In this document: one piece after another, positions 46,039-53,459 of the stretch | Layout of the letters: each line of letters begins with the position of its first letter | How positions within the stretch are numbered: position 1 is the stretch's first letter | NCBI RefSeq assembly: GCF_900108055.1 | Contig: NZ_FNWJ01000002.1 | Coordinates: forward strand, 754,382-818,381 | Direction: 5' to 3' | Source: Thermoleophilum album | GTDB taxonomy: Bacteria; Actinomycetota; Thermoleophilia; Solirubrobacterales; Thermoleophilaceae | DNA length: 64,000 nt | Made by a program: the position numbers and the translations under genes | The notes under the pieces: model-generated | The model's database searches: none | Told to the model about the DNA's origin: nothing | The model's input: the letters and a program-made list of their open reading frames with translations, nothing else

Positions 46039-48036
46039 ATGAGCGAGCGCGCGCACCGCCTTCCGGAACCGGACAAGCCCTGGTTGATGCGCACCTACGC
46101 GGGCTACGGGACGGCCCGCGAGTCGAACGCTCTCTACCGCCGCAACCTGGCGAAGGGGCAGACGGGGCTCTCCGTCGCTTTCGATCTGCCCACGCAAACC
46201 GGCTACGACCCAGATCACGAACTGGCGCGTGGCGAGGTCGGAAAGGTCGGCGTCTCGATCGCCCACAAAGGCGACATGCATGCGCTGTTCGAAGGCATTC
46301 CGCTGGACCGCATGAACACCTCGATGACGATCAACGCAACGGCGCCCTGGCTGCTCGCGCTGTACATCACGGTGGCCGAGGAGCAGGGCGTCGACCGCAG
46401 GGTCCTGCAGGGAACCACGCAGAACGACATCCTCAAGGAGTTCCTATCCCGCGGCACCTACGCGTTCCCGCCGGAGCCTTCGATGCGGCTGACGGCCGAC
46501 ACGATCGCGTTCTGCGTCGAGCAAGTGCCGAAGTGGAACCCGATCAACATCTGCTCCTACCACCTGCAAGAAGCCGGCGCAACACCGGTCCAAGAGATCG
46601 CCTACTCGCTCTCGAACGCGATCGCCGTGCTCGACCGGGTCCGCGAGCGGGTTGCCGAGGAGACCTTCCCGCGCGTCTTCGGGCGCATCTCGTTCTTCGT
46701 CAACGCCGGTATTCGCTTCATCGAGGAGCACGCGAAGCTGCGTGCAATGGCGGCGCTGTGGCGCGAGATCGGACGCGAGCGCTATGGGGTGACGGAGGAA
46801 AAGTACCTGCGCTTCCGCTACGGCGTGCAGGTGAACTCCCTAGGGCTGACGGAGCAGCAGCCCGAGAACAACATCATCCGCATCGTGCTCGAGGCCCTGG
46901 CCGTTACGCTCGGCCGCAACGCCCGTGCACGCGCGATCCAGCTGCCCGCCTGGAACGAAGCGCTCGGCCTCCCCCGGCCCTGGGATCAGCAGTGGTCGCT
47001 GCGGATCCAGCAGATCCTCGCGTACGAGACCGACCTGCTCGAGTATCCCGACATCTTCGAGGGTTCGCGCGTCATGGATGGCTTGGTCGAAGAGCTGATC
47101 GAGGGTGCGCGGGCGGAGATGGCGGTCGTAGCCGAGCGCGGCGGCGCGGTCGAGGCCGTGCCTTACATGAAGGGGCGGCTGGTGGAGTCGCACCGCGAGC
47201 GGATGCGCCGGATCGAGACCGGGGAGCTCAAGGTCGTCGGTCTGAACTGCTTCACCGAGGCCGAGCCCTCGCCGCTCCAGCAAGACCAGGACGGCGGCAT
47301 CCTGCGCGTCGATCCGCAGGTCGAGCGCGAGGCCATCGAAGCGGTGCGCGCCTGGCGCTCGCGGCGTCAACAGGACGCGGTCGAGCGGGCGCTCGAGGCG
47401 CTGCGCGAGGCGGCCCTTGACCCCTCCCGCAACACCATGGCGCCCTCGATCGAAGCGGCGCGCGTGGGCGTCACCACCGGCGAGTGGGCACAGGCTCTGC
47501 GTGACGTCTTCGGGGAGTACCGAGCACCGACCGGGGTCGCCGACGCCGCCGCGGTCGAACTGGAGCTTGAGACGCTCGCATCCGTGAGGGAGCGTGTGGA
47601 GCGTGTTTCCGAGGCGCTCGGCCGCCGCCTCAAGATGCTGGTCGGCAAGCCAGGGCTTGACGGTCACTCGAACGGGGCGGAGCAGATCGCCGTGCGTGCC
47701 CGCGACGTCGGCATGGACGTCGTCTACGAGGGGATCCGCCTGACCCCCGCGCGGATCGCGCAAGCGGCCGTGCAGGAGGGGGTGCACGTAGTCGGCCTCT
47801 CGATTCTCTCCGGCTCGCACCTGGAGCTGATCCCCGAGGTGCTGCGGGAGCTACGGGAAGCTGGCAGCGACGCACCGGTGGTGGTCGGCGGGATCATTCC
47901 CCCCGACGACGCCGAGCGCTTGAAGGAGCTCGGCGTGGCGCGCGTCTACACGCCCAAAGATTTCGAGCTGACGCGCATCATGGGCGAGATCGTCGACCTC
48001 GTAGCCGAGCACTACGGGGTCGCGGCGGCGGCTTGA
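46039..48036 (+). CDS. meaA: MeaA-type acyl-CoA mutase (ethylmalonyl-CoA mutase family), B12-dependent
   Basis: A 665-residue adenosylcobalamin-dependent mutase. The catalytic barrel is N-terminal (RTYAGYGTARESNALYRRNLAKGQTGLSVAFDLPTQTGYDPDH). NSLGLTEQQPENNIIRIVLEALAVTL and PWDQQWSLRIQQILAYETDLLEYPDIFEGS are the MeaA hallmarks that separate it from methylmalonyl-CoA mutase. The C-terminal B12 domain starts near residue 530 with VGKPGLDGHSNGAEQIAVRARDVGMDVVYEGIRLTPA. The expected DxHxxG reads LDGHSNG. The likely reaction is ethylmalonyl-CoA to methylsuccinyl-CoA, but other branched acyl-CoA substrates are possible because no crotonyl-CoA carboxylase/reductase is in the window. The stop overlaps meaB. 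Confidence 0.9.
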   Translation: MSERAHRLPEPDKPWLMRTYAGYGTARESNALYRRNLAKGQTGLSVAFDLPTQTGYDPDHELARGEVGKVGVSIAHKGDMHALFEGIPLDRMNTSMTINATAPWLLALYITVAEEQGVDRRVLQGTTQNDILKEFLSRGTYAFPPEPSMRLTADTIAFCVEQVPKWNPINICSYHLQEAGATPVQEIAYSLSNAIAVLDRVRERVAEETFPRVFGRISFFVNAGIRFIEEHAKLRAMAALWREIGRERYGVTEEKYLRFRYGVQVNSLGLTEQQPENNIIRIVLEALAVTLGRNARARAIQLPAWNEALGLPRPWDQQWSLRIQQILAYETDLLEYPDIFEGSRVMDGLVEELIEGARAEMAVVAERGGAVEAVPYMKGRLVESHRERMRRIETGELKVVGLNCFTEAEPSPLQQDQDGGILRVDPQVEREAIEAVRAWRSRRQQDAVERALEALREAALDPSRNTMAPSIEAARVGVTTGEWAQALRDVFGEYRAPTGVADAAAVELELETLASVRERVERVSEALGRRLKMLVGKPGLDGHSNGAEQIAVRARDVGMDVVYEGIRLTPARIAQAAVQEGVHVVGLSILSGSHLELIPEVLRELREAGSDAPVVVGGIIPPDDAERLKELGVARVYTPKDFELTRIMGEIVDLVAEHYGVAAAA

Positions 48037-49025
48037 CTATCACGCGCGGAGCGAGCGCCCGGGGCCAGGAGCGGAAGGTCCGGGAGCTAGCTCGCCGGCT
48101 TTTGGCCCACGATACGAGGGCCGCACCGGCCGTCCTTAACATCATCGAAGAGCGCTCGCCACAGGGTCGCGCACGCGCCGAGCTGCTGCTGGCGGAGATC
48201 GCCCGCGCGCTCGACCCCCAGGCGAGCGGCGCGGTGATCGGCGTTACCGGTCCACCGGGGGCCGGCAAGTCCACGCTCCTCTCGGCACTAGTGCGCGAGT
48301 GGCGCAAGCGGGGTCGCACCGTCGCGGTGCTGGCGGTCGATCCCTCTTCGCGGCGGTCGGGCGGGGCCCTGCTCGGCGATCGCGCGCGCATCGACCACGA
48401 CCCACGCGACCCGGGCGTGCTGATCCGATCAACCGCTGCTGGCGGTCGGCTGGGCGGGGTCGCGCCGTCGACCAACGCTGCCGCCGAGGCGATGGCGGCC
48501 TGCTTCGACATCGTGGTCGTGGAGACCGTCGGCGTTGGCCAATCGGAAACCGACGTCGAGGATCTAGCGGACGTCGTGGTGCTGGTGGTGCAACCGGGGT
48601 CCGGCGACGTCTTGCAGTTCCTGAAGGCCGGGATCATGGAGGTCCCCGACCTGCTGGTCGTAACCAAGGCCGACCTCGGTGCACCAGCGCGTCGCGCCCG
48701 CCAGGACCTCGAGCAGGCGCTCGCTGCGCTCGGCGCTTCGACCATCCCGGTGCTGGAGGTCTCAGCGCTGCCCCCCGGGCGCGGGATCGTCGAGCTGGCG
48801 GACGCTATCGACCAGCGCCTGCAGACGGTCGATCGGCGCGCGCGCCGCCTAGGCGGTCGGCGCGCCGCCGCCGTGCGCGAATTCCGCAGCGAATACGGGG
48901 AGCGCGCGCTGCGGGCGCTCGGTGGCGAACGCGCCGCGCTCGAGCGACTCGCTCGCGAGTCGCCGCACGCTACGCTGCCGGAGTTGGTCGCGACGCTCGC
49001 GCGCGCAGCAGGAGTCGAGCCCTGA
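48033..49025 (+). CDS. meaB: MeaB, GTPase chaperone of the B12-dependent mutase
   Basis: A 330-residue G3E-family GTPase that loads and protects adenosylcobalamin in acyl-CoA mutases. Walker A is VTGPPGAGKSTLLSALVREWRKRG, then VLAVDPSSRRSGGALLGDRARI, the Walker B/switch region DIVVVETVGVGQSETDV, and VVTKADLG (base-specific NKxD variant TKAD). The C-terminal helices (VREFRSEYGERALRALGG) form the dimer arm. The TTG start at 48033 overlaps the meaA stop as TTGA, giving tight coupling and probably equal dosage with the mutase. Confidence 0.94.
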   Translation: MTITRGASARGQERKVRELARRLLAHDTRAAPAVLNIIEERSPQGRARAELLLAEIARALDPQASGAVIGVTGPPGAGKSTLLSALVREWRKRGRTVAVLAVDPSSRRSGGALLGDRARIDHDPRDPGVLIRSTAAGGRLGGVAPSTNAAAEAMAACFDIVVVETVGVGQSETDVEDLADVVVLVVQPGSGDVLQFLKAGIMEVPDLLVVTKADLGAPARRARQDLEQALAALGASTIPVLEVSALPPGRGIVELADAIDQRLQTVDRRARRLGGRRAAAVREFRSEYGERALRALGGERAALERLARESPHATLPELVATLARAAGVEP

Positions 49026-49267
49026 CCGAAAGCCGACCGCACCGAGACTCGCCAGACCCAGCCGCGGCCACCGCGCGCCGTTCGGGCGCTGCGCGAGCGC
49101 TGCTGCGCACGCTCGCGCTGCCGCTGCTGGCGTTCGCCATAGCGACGGCGATCGCCCTGGCGCTAGGTGCCGCCAACCTCGGCACCGCGGCGACCATTGG
49201 ACAGCTCGTGTTCGCAGCGACACTGGTGGCCTCGCTGCTCGGCTGGACGGATAGGCTGCGCCCATGA
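49022..49267 (+). CDS. Possible small two-helix membrane protein
   Basis: An open frame of 81 codons fits exactly between meaB and the LLM gene, with junctions CTGA (start/meaB stop) and ATGA (stop/LLM start). It encodes LLRTLALPLLAFAIATAIALALGA and ATIGQLVFAATLVASLLGW, two membrane helices. There is no ATG, GTG or TTG before the first helix, so it would need a CTG start at 49022. The junctions and hydrophobicity argue for reality and the missing start argues against. A second CTGA junction occurs at 63558. Confidence 0.4.
   Translation: MTESRPHRDSPDPAAATARRSGAARALLRTLALPLLAFAIATAIALALGAANLGTAATIGQLVFAATLVASLLGWTDRLRP
49252..49257 (+). promoter_or_regulatory. -10 element TAGGCT, leaderless promoter of LLM gene
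   Basis: TAGGCT with a 6-nt spacer to the ATG at 49264. The LLM gene can therefore be transcribed independently of meaAB. Confidence 0.5.
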
Positions 49268-50241
49268 CACTTGGCGCTTTCGTATCACCCGGTCGCTCGC
49301 TCGAGCGGACCCTCGAGCGCGTCGAGCTCGCCGACCGCCTCGGCTTCTCCGCGATCTTCACGACCCACATCGCGAGCTACGACTCGCTGACTGTGCTGAT
49401 GGCGTACGCCGCTCGCAGCCGCCACGCACGGCTCGGCACCGGTGTGCTGCCGATCTACTCGCGGACACCTGTGGCCTGTGCGCAGCAAGCGGTAACGGTC
49501 GACGCCTTCTCCGGCGGCCGCCTCGTGCTCGGACTCGGCGTGTCACACGCGCCCATCGTCGAGGGTTGGTACGGGCAAAAGATCGACCGTCCGGTGGGCG
49601 ACATGCGCCAGTACGCAGGCGTGGTGCGAGCGATCCTGCGCGGCGAAGAGCCGCCAACGAGCGACCGTTTTCCCACATCCTTCCGCTTCGCCGGTGTCGA
49701 TCCCCGACCAGAGGTGCCGATCTACCTAGCCGCCCTGTCGCCGCGCATGCTGCGCCTCGCCGGGGAGATCGCCGACGGCGTGGTGCTGTGGTTGTGCGTG
49801 CCCGAGTACGTCGCGTCGACCGTGGTGCCAGAGATCCGCGCTGGCGCCGAGCGCGCCGGTCGCGATCCGCAGTCGATCGCGATCGTCGCCGCGGTACCCG
49901 CGGCCGTTACCGACGACCGAGAAGCCGCTGCCGAGCGCTTGCGCAACGACCTCATCCCCTACTTCTCGCTCCCCTTCTACCGGGCGATGCTCGAGCGCTC
50001 GGGGTTCGGGGACGAACTCGCCGCCTTCGATCGAGCGCTCTCGGATGGCGGTCCCGCCAAGGCGGCAGCCGCGATCTCCGATCGCTTCGTCGGTGCCCTG
50101 GCGGCAATCGGGTCGGCCGAGGAAGCTCGCGCCGTCGTCGCGCGCTACGCCCAAGCGGGCGCGACGCTGCCGTGCGTGGGGCCGATCCCCGGCACCGAGT
50201 TCACCTCGACGCTCGAGGCGCTCGCTCCGAACCGGCGCTAG
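49264..50241 (+). CDS. LLM-class oxidoreductase, probably F420-dependent
   Basis: A 325-residue luciferase-like monooxygenase-fold enzyme. MTLGAFVSPGRSLERTLERVELADRLGFSAIFTTHIASYDSLTVLMAYAARS, TGVLPIYSRTPVACAQQAVTVDAFSGGRLVLGLGVSHAPIVEGWYG and PIYLAALSPRMLRLAGEIADGVVLWLC are typical of actinobacterial F420-dependent LLM proteins, with the RLVLGLGVS loop contacting the cofactor. The F420 biosynthesis genes in this window make F420 the likely cofactor, but FMN cannot be excluded. The substrate is unknown; the position after meaAB may be coincidental given its own promoter. The stop overlaps the convergent lipoprotein gene by 4 bp. Confidence 0.88.
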   Translation: MTLGAFVSPGRSLERTLERVELADRLGFSAIFTTHIASYDSLTVLMAYAARSRHARLGTGVLPIYSRTPVACAQQAVTVDAFSGGRLVLGLGVSHAPIVEGWYGQKIDRPVGDMRQYAGVVRAILRGEEPPTSDRFPTSFRFAGVDPRPEVPIYLAALSPRMLRLAGEIADGVVLWLCVPEYVASTVVPEIRAGAERAGRDPQSIAIVAAVPAAVTDDREAAAERLRNDLIPYFSLPFYRAMLERSGFGDELAAFDRALSDGGPAKAAAAISDRFVGALAAIGSAEEARAVVARYAQAGATLPCVGPIPGTEFTSTLEALAPNRR

Positions 50242-50648
50242 CGCAAGCCCTCGATCCGCCAGCCGTCGGCGAGGCGGCGGAAGACGATGATGTCGCGCAC
50301 CGGCGGCTCGCCCGCGGCGCGGGAGCGAACGACCGCGGTAGCGAGACCCCCGCGTATGGCGATCGACTCGATTCGAATCTGCGGGTCACGCAAGCCATTC
50401 GCCGTAGCCGCGACGAAGCGTGCGCAGTTGGCGCCACCCGCGCGCGCCCGTGCTGCCGGGGTGAAAAGACGGTCGCAGATTTCCCCCCAATCGCCGTTGC
50501 GCGCGGCCGCCGCAAGCTCCGCCACGACGGCTGCCACGGCGTTGGCTTCTGGCGATGCCGGCGGCGGTTCGGTATCCCGTCCGATCGAGCAGCCGCCGGC
50601 CGCCAACGCGAGCGCGGCCGCGAACAGGCGAGCGCGGAGCGTCGTCAT
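50238..50648 (-). CDS. Small lipoprotein with SnoaL/DUF4878-like domain
   Basis: 136 residues. The signal TLRARLFAAALALAAGGCSIG has a lipobox AGGC (Cys near residue 19). The mature part, EANAVAAVVAELAAAARNGDWGEICDRLFTPAARARAGGANCARFV followed by IRIESIAIRGGLATAVVRSR and DIIVFRRLADGWRIEGL, has the helix-then-sheet outline of NTF2/SnoaL-like or DUF4878 lipoproteins. It sits on the outer membrane face with unknown ligand. The ATG at 50648 faces the divergent gene at 50677, with a TATGCT hexamer between them. An in-frame upstream start is rejected for lack of signals. Confidence 0.78.
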   Translation of the reverse strand: MTTLRARLFAAALALAAGGCSIGRDTEPPPASPEANAVAAVVAELAAAARNGDWGEICDRLFTPAARARAGGANCARFVAATANGLRDPQIRIESIAIRGGLATAVVRSRAAGEPPVRDIIVFRRLADGWRIEGLR

Positions 50649-50661
50649 TCGGCGAGCGGGC

Positions 50662-50669
50662 AGCATAAT
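50662..50669. promoter_or_regulatory. Overlapping divergent -10 elements (lipoprotein / unknown gene)
   Basis: Rightward CATAAT (50664-50669) lies 7 nt before the ATG at 50677. Leftward TATGCT (50667-50662) lies 13 nt before the ATG at 50648. The two hexamers overlap by 4 bp, so only one polymerase can bind at a time. Confidence 0.45.
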
Positions 50670-50676
50670 GGGGCTG

Positions 50677-51279
50677 ATGGAAGGTTCGGCCCGAGAGTCG
50701 GTCGGCACGCTTTCGAGCTGGCTGCGCTGCTACCGCTGCTGGTCACGCAACCTCGAAGTGCAGGTGCACTACGAGGGAATCCTGAAGATCGATCCGGAGA
50801 CCGGCGAAGCCGAGGATCCGGTCGAAGAGGTCCAGGAAGCGGTCGTTCAGTGCCTCGACTGCATGCACGATCAGCCACATTTGAGCCTCGCCTTTTACGA
50901 GATCGACGGCCGGCGAGTAAGCCGTCTCGAACCCGTCGAGGATCGTTGGGAGCGACTCGTCACGGGCACGCCCTGGGTTGCCTCCTGCACGGTCACGGTC
51001 GACGCCGACGAGGTCGAGACGTGCTCGGGCCCGGAGGCCGCAGAGTCGCTGGCGTATGCGGCTTTCGGTGACTACGGCACACGCGAGTTCTTCACCCACG
51101 TTCGCTTCCACAAGCACGAGGACGACAAGATCGTGGTGCACCTGCTCGTCGAGCTCTATGCGCGCTCCGCCGAGGAGGCCACACAGGTGCTGGAGCAGGC
51201 TGCACGAGGCCCGCTGGCGATCACCTCCCTGGCTGAGGAGTCGCGACCGCCGGCGGCGAGCGGCGAGAGCCCTCACTAG
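50677..51279 (+). CDS. Hypothetical protein with two CxxC pairs (200 aa)
   Basis: 200 residues, family not recognised. Two cysteine pairs, LRCYRCWSRN (about residue 18) and QCLDCMHDQPH (about residue 61), could form a zinc or iron site. The rest is acidic alpha/beta: HYEGILKIDPETGEAEDPVEEVQEAVV, CTVTVDADEVETCSG, FFTHVRFHKHEDDKIVVHLLVELYARSAEEATQVLEQAARG. The ATG at 50677 is preferred because the earlier ATG at 50668 overlaps the -10. It lies 52 bp before the formyltransferase gene and could belong to the same transcription unit. Confidence 0.7.
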   Translation: MEGSARESVGTLSSWLRCYRCWSRNLEVQVHYEGILKIDPETGEAEDPVEEVQEAVVQCLDCMHDQPHLSLAFYEIDGRRVSRLEPVEDRWERLVTGTPWVASCTVTVDADEVETCSGPEAAESLAYAAFGDYGTREFFTHVRFHKHEDDKIVVHLLVELYARSAEEATQVLEQAARGPLAITSLAEESRPPAASGESPH

Positions 51280-51331
51280 CGGCGTGCAGCGAGCGGCCTC
51301 GGCGCACGCTTCGGTCGTCCCCTAGCGGACG

Positions 51332-52330
51332 ATGTCGAGACCGCCGGAGCAAGCGGCGGTGCGAGCCGCCGACGCTGCGGACCGGGCCACGCCGCGTCTC
51401 GTGCTGATCGCCGAGGAGGCGGCCGGGGCGCGAGTACTCAGGCTGCTCACAGAGCGACAGCTGTTGCCCCTCACCGTGCTCACCGACGGGGTGGGAGCGC
51501 CCTCCGAAGGTCTCGCTCCGGTAGCTCGCTTGGCCCGGCTTCACGGCTTGCCGCTGATGCCCGCCCTTCGTGCACGCGAAGGCGCATTCGCTGAGTGGCT
51601 CGAGCGGCAACGGGTGGACCTCCTGTTGAACGTGCACTCGCTGCACGTGCTGCCGCGGGAGGTGGTGGAGGCGCCGCGGATCGGCGCCCTCAACCTGCAC
51701 CCTGGACCGCTCCCTGAGCTCGCCGGCCTGAACGCACCGAGCTGGGCAATCTTCATGCGCCGCCCCGAGCACGGAGTCACGCTGCACTGGATGGACGCCG
51801 CGATCGACGCCGGTCCCGTGGCTTACGAGGAGCGCTTTGCCCTGACCGGGCAGGAGCGCGCCTTCCAACTGGCGGCCCGCTGCGCTGAGCTCGGTGTCGG
51901 GTTGATCGCACGCCTACTCGACGATCTCGAAGCTGGCCGCCCGCTGCCTCGCCACGCCCAGGACCGCGCTCGCCGTCGCCTGCTTCCGCCCGCCCCACCC
52001 GAAGGGACGGAGCTCGTTTGGGAGCGCCCCGCCCGTGACCTTGAGGCACTCGTGCGCGCCTGCGACTGGGGGCCGTTCGCGTCCCCGTGGGGTCACGCCT
52101 GGACGCGCTTGCCGGACGGTCGGCAAATCGCGGTGCTGCGCGCACGCGCCGTCGAGAAACCAATCGGCGCCCCCACCGCCGCGCCGCCGGGAACGGTCCT
52201 CGCCGTTACCGATCGCTGCGCGCTGGTCGCAGCGGGTCGCGACGTGCTCGAGCTCTCCCGGGTGCAGATCGACGGCCGCCTTGTAGAGGCCGGACAGGCG
52301 CTGAGAGCAGGCGACGTGCTCGGCGTCTAG
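51332..52330 (+). CDS. Free-standing formyltransferase (Fmt-like N- and C-domains)
   Basis: 332 residues. It carries the 10-formyl-THF-dependent formyltransferase core: VDLLLNVHSLHVLPREVVEAPRIGALNLHPGPLPELAGLNAPSWAIFMRRPEHGVTLHWMDAAIDAGPVAYEE. HPGPLP and the downstream D of MDAAIDAGPV match the catalytic N/H/D set. The C-terminal half has the OB-like Fmt_C pattern (GTVLAVTDRCALVAAGRDVLELSRVQIDGRLVEAGQALRAGDVLG). It is unlikely to be the housekeeping Met-tRNA formyltransferase, because the N-terminal Rossmann part is atypical and it sits in a cluster with a monooxygenase, an adenylation enzyme and a carrier protein. In that setting it may formylate an amine on a carrier-bound amino acid, as the F domain of the linear gramicidin synthetase LgrA does. 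Confidence 0.85.
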   Translation: MSRPPEQAAVRAADAADRATPRLVLIAEEAAGARVLRLLTERQLLPLTVLTDGVGAPSEGLAPVARLARLHGLPLMPALRAREGAFAEWLERQRVDLLLNVHSLHVLPREVVEAPRIGALNLHPGPLPELAGLNAPSWAIFMRRPEHGVTLHWMDAAIDAGPVAYEERFALTGQERAFQLAARCAELGVGLIARLLDDLEAGRPLPRHAQDRARRRLLPPAPPEGTELVWERPARDLEALVRACDWGPFASPWGHAWTRLPDGRQIAVLRARAVEKPIGAPTAAPPGTVLAVTDRCALVAAGRDVLELSRVQIDGRLVEAGQALRAGDVLGV

Positions 52331-52373
52331 GCACACTCTCGGAGCGCCGATGGCGACACCGAGGTGCCTCGAC

Positions 52374-52379
52374 TAGTCT
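52374..52379 (+). promoter_or_regulatory. -10 element TAGTCT upstream of the cluster LLM gene
   Basis: TAGTCT with a 9-nt spacer to the GTG at 52389. It suggests that monooxygenase, adenylation and carrier genes form one transcript, with the formyltransferase gene 58 bp upstream possibly separate. Confidence 0.4.
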
Positions 52380-52388
52380 GTTTCGTGC

Positions 52389-53459
52389 GTGTTCCCGGCC
52401 CGCAACCTGCTCAGGGTCTTTGCAACCTGCCCCCAATCGAAAGACCACTCCCCCGCCGACTACCGGCGGCGGGTGGCCGACGTTGCCCGTTGGAGCGAGC
52501 AGGCGGGCTGCGAAGGAATCCTCGTCTACACCGACAACAGCATCTGTGACCCCTGGCTGGTGGCGCAGGCGCTGATCGCGGCGACCAAGCGGATCGTCCC
52601 GCTCGTGGCCGTACAGCCGGTTTACATGCACCCCTACACGGTCGCGAAGCTGGTCACCTCGCTCGCCTATCTCCACGGCCGCAAGGTCGCCTTGAACATG
52701 CTTGCCGGCGGTTTTCGGGGCGATCTCTTGGCGCTCGGCGACGACACCGAGCACGACCTGCGCTACCAACGCACCGCGGAGTACACACGCATCGTCATGG
52801 CCCTTCTGCGCGGCGAGAAGGTGACGTTCGAGGGGCGCTGGTGGACCGTACGCCAGCTTGCCCTGGAACCACCGCTGCCACCCGAGCTAATGCCGGAGGT
52901 GTTGGTGTCGGGCTCCTCCCCGGCAGGTCTGCGCACAGCCGCCGAGCTCGGCGCGACACCGGTGCGCTACCCGCGCCCGCCGGGCGAGGAGAGCGACCTG
53001 CGTGGCGGTGTGCGCGTGGGGATCGTCGCCCGCCCGAGCGCCGAAGAAGCCTGGTCGGTCGCGCGCGACCGCTTTCCCGGCGATCGCAAGGGGCAACTTC
53101 TGCACCGTCTGGCGATGCAGATCTCGGACTCGCACTGGCACCGCCAGCTCGCCAGTCGCGAACACGCCGCGCCCGCGCCCTACGCCGCCGCGACGCCCGA
53201 CGCCCCTGCGACGCCCGGCACGGCCGGCCAGCAAGCTGAGGAACCCAATCCCTACTGGCTCTGGCCCTTCCAGAACTACAAGACATTCTGTCCTTATCTC
53301 GTAGGCAGTTACGAGCGGGTCGGTCGCGAACTGGCGGCTTACGTGAAGCAAGGGGCCGACCTCTTCATCCTCGACATCCCGCCGACGCGGGAGGAGCTCG
53401 AGCACGTGCGACAGGCCTTCGCTCTCGCTGCCGCGGAACTCGCCGCCGTCGGCCGATGA
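52389..53459 (+). CDS. LLM-class flavin monooxygenase (SsuD-like) in the carrier-protein cluster
   Basis: A 356-residue luciferase-fold monooxygenase. RNLLRVFATCPQSKDHSPADYRRRVADVARWSEQAGCEGILVYTDNSICDPWLVAQALIAATKRIVPLVAVQPVYMHPYTVAKLVTSLAYLHGRKVALNMLAGGFRGDLLALGDDTEHDLRY and TAEYTRIVMALLRGEKVTFEG resemble FMNH2-dependent alkanesulfonate monooxygenases. Natural-product members of this fold (the MupA/Atu3640 group) act on carrier-bound intermediates. An Ala/Pro-rich insert lies near residues 255-285. The next gene starts within its stop codon (ATGA), so it is translated together with the adenylation enzyme. FMN or F420 is the cofactor; it could N- or C-hydroxylate an aminoacyl thioester. Confidence 0.87.
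   Translation: MFPARNLLRVFATCPQSKDHSPADYRRRVADVARWSEQAGCEGILVYTDNSICDPWLVAQALIAATKRIVPLVAVQPVYMHPYTVAKLVTSLAYLHGRKVALNMLAGGFRGDLLALGDDTEHDLRYQRTAEYTRIVMALLRGEKVTFEGRWWTVRQLALEPPLPPELMPEVLVSGSSPAGLRTAAELGATPVRYPRPPGEESDLRGGVRVGIVARPSAEEAWSVARDRFPGDRKGQLLHRLAMQISDSHWHRQLASREHAAPAPYAAATPDAPATPGTAGQQAEEPNPYWLWPFQNYKTFCPYLVGSYERVGRELAAYVKQGADLFILDIPPTREELEHVRQAFALAAAELAAVGR

Noticed and set aside
46039-48036. Calling the B12 enzyme methylmalonyl-CoA mutase
   Set aside because: Conserved segments around residues 270-350 match MeaA/ethylmalonyl-CoA mutase, and the methylmalonyl-CoA mutase motif DPWGGS is absent.
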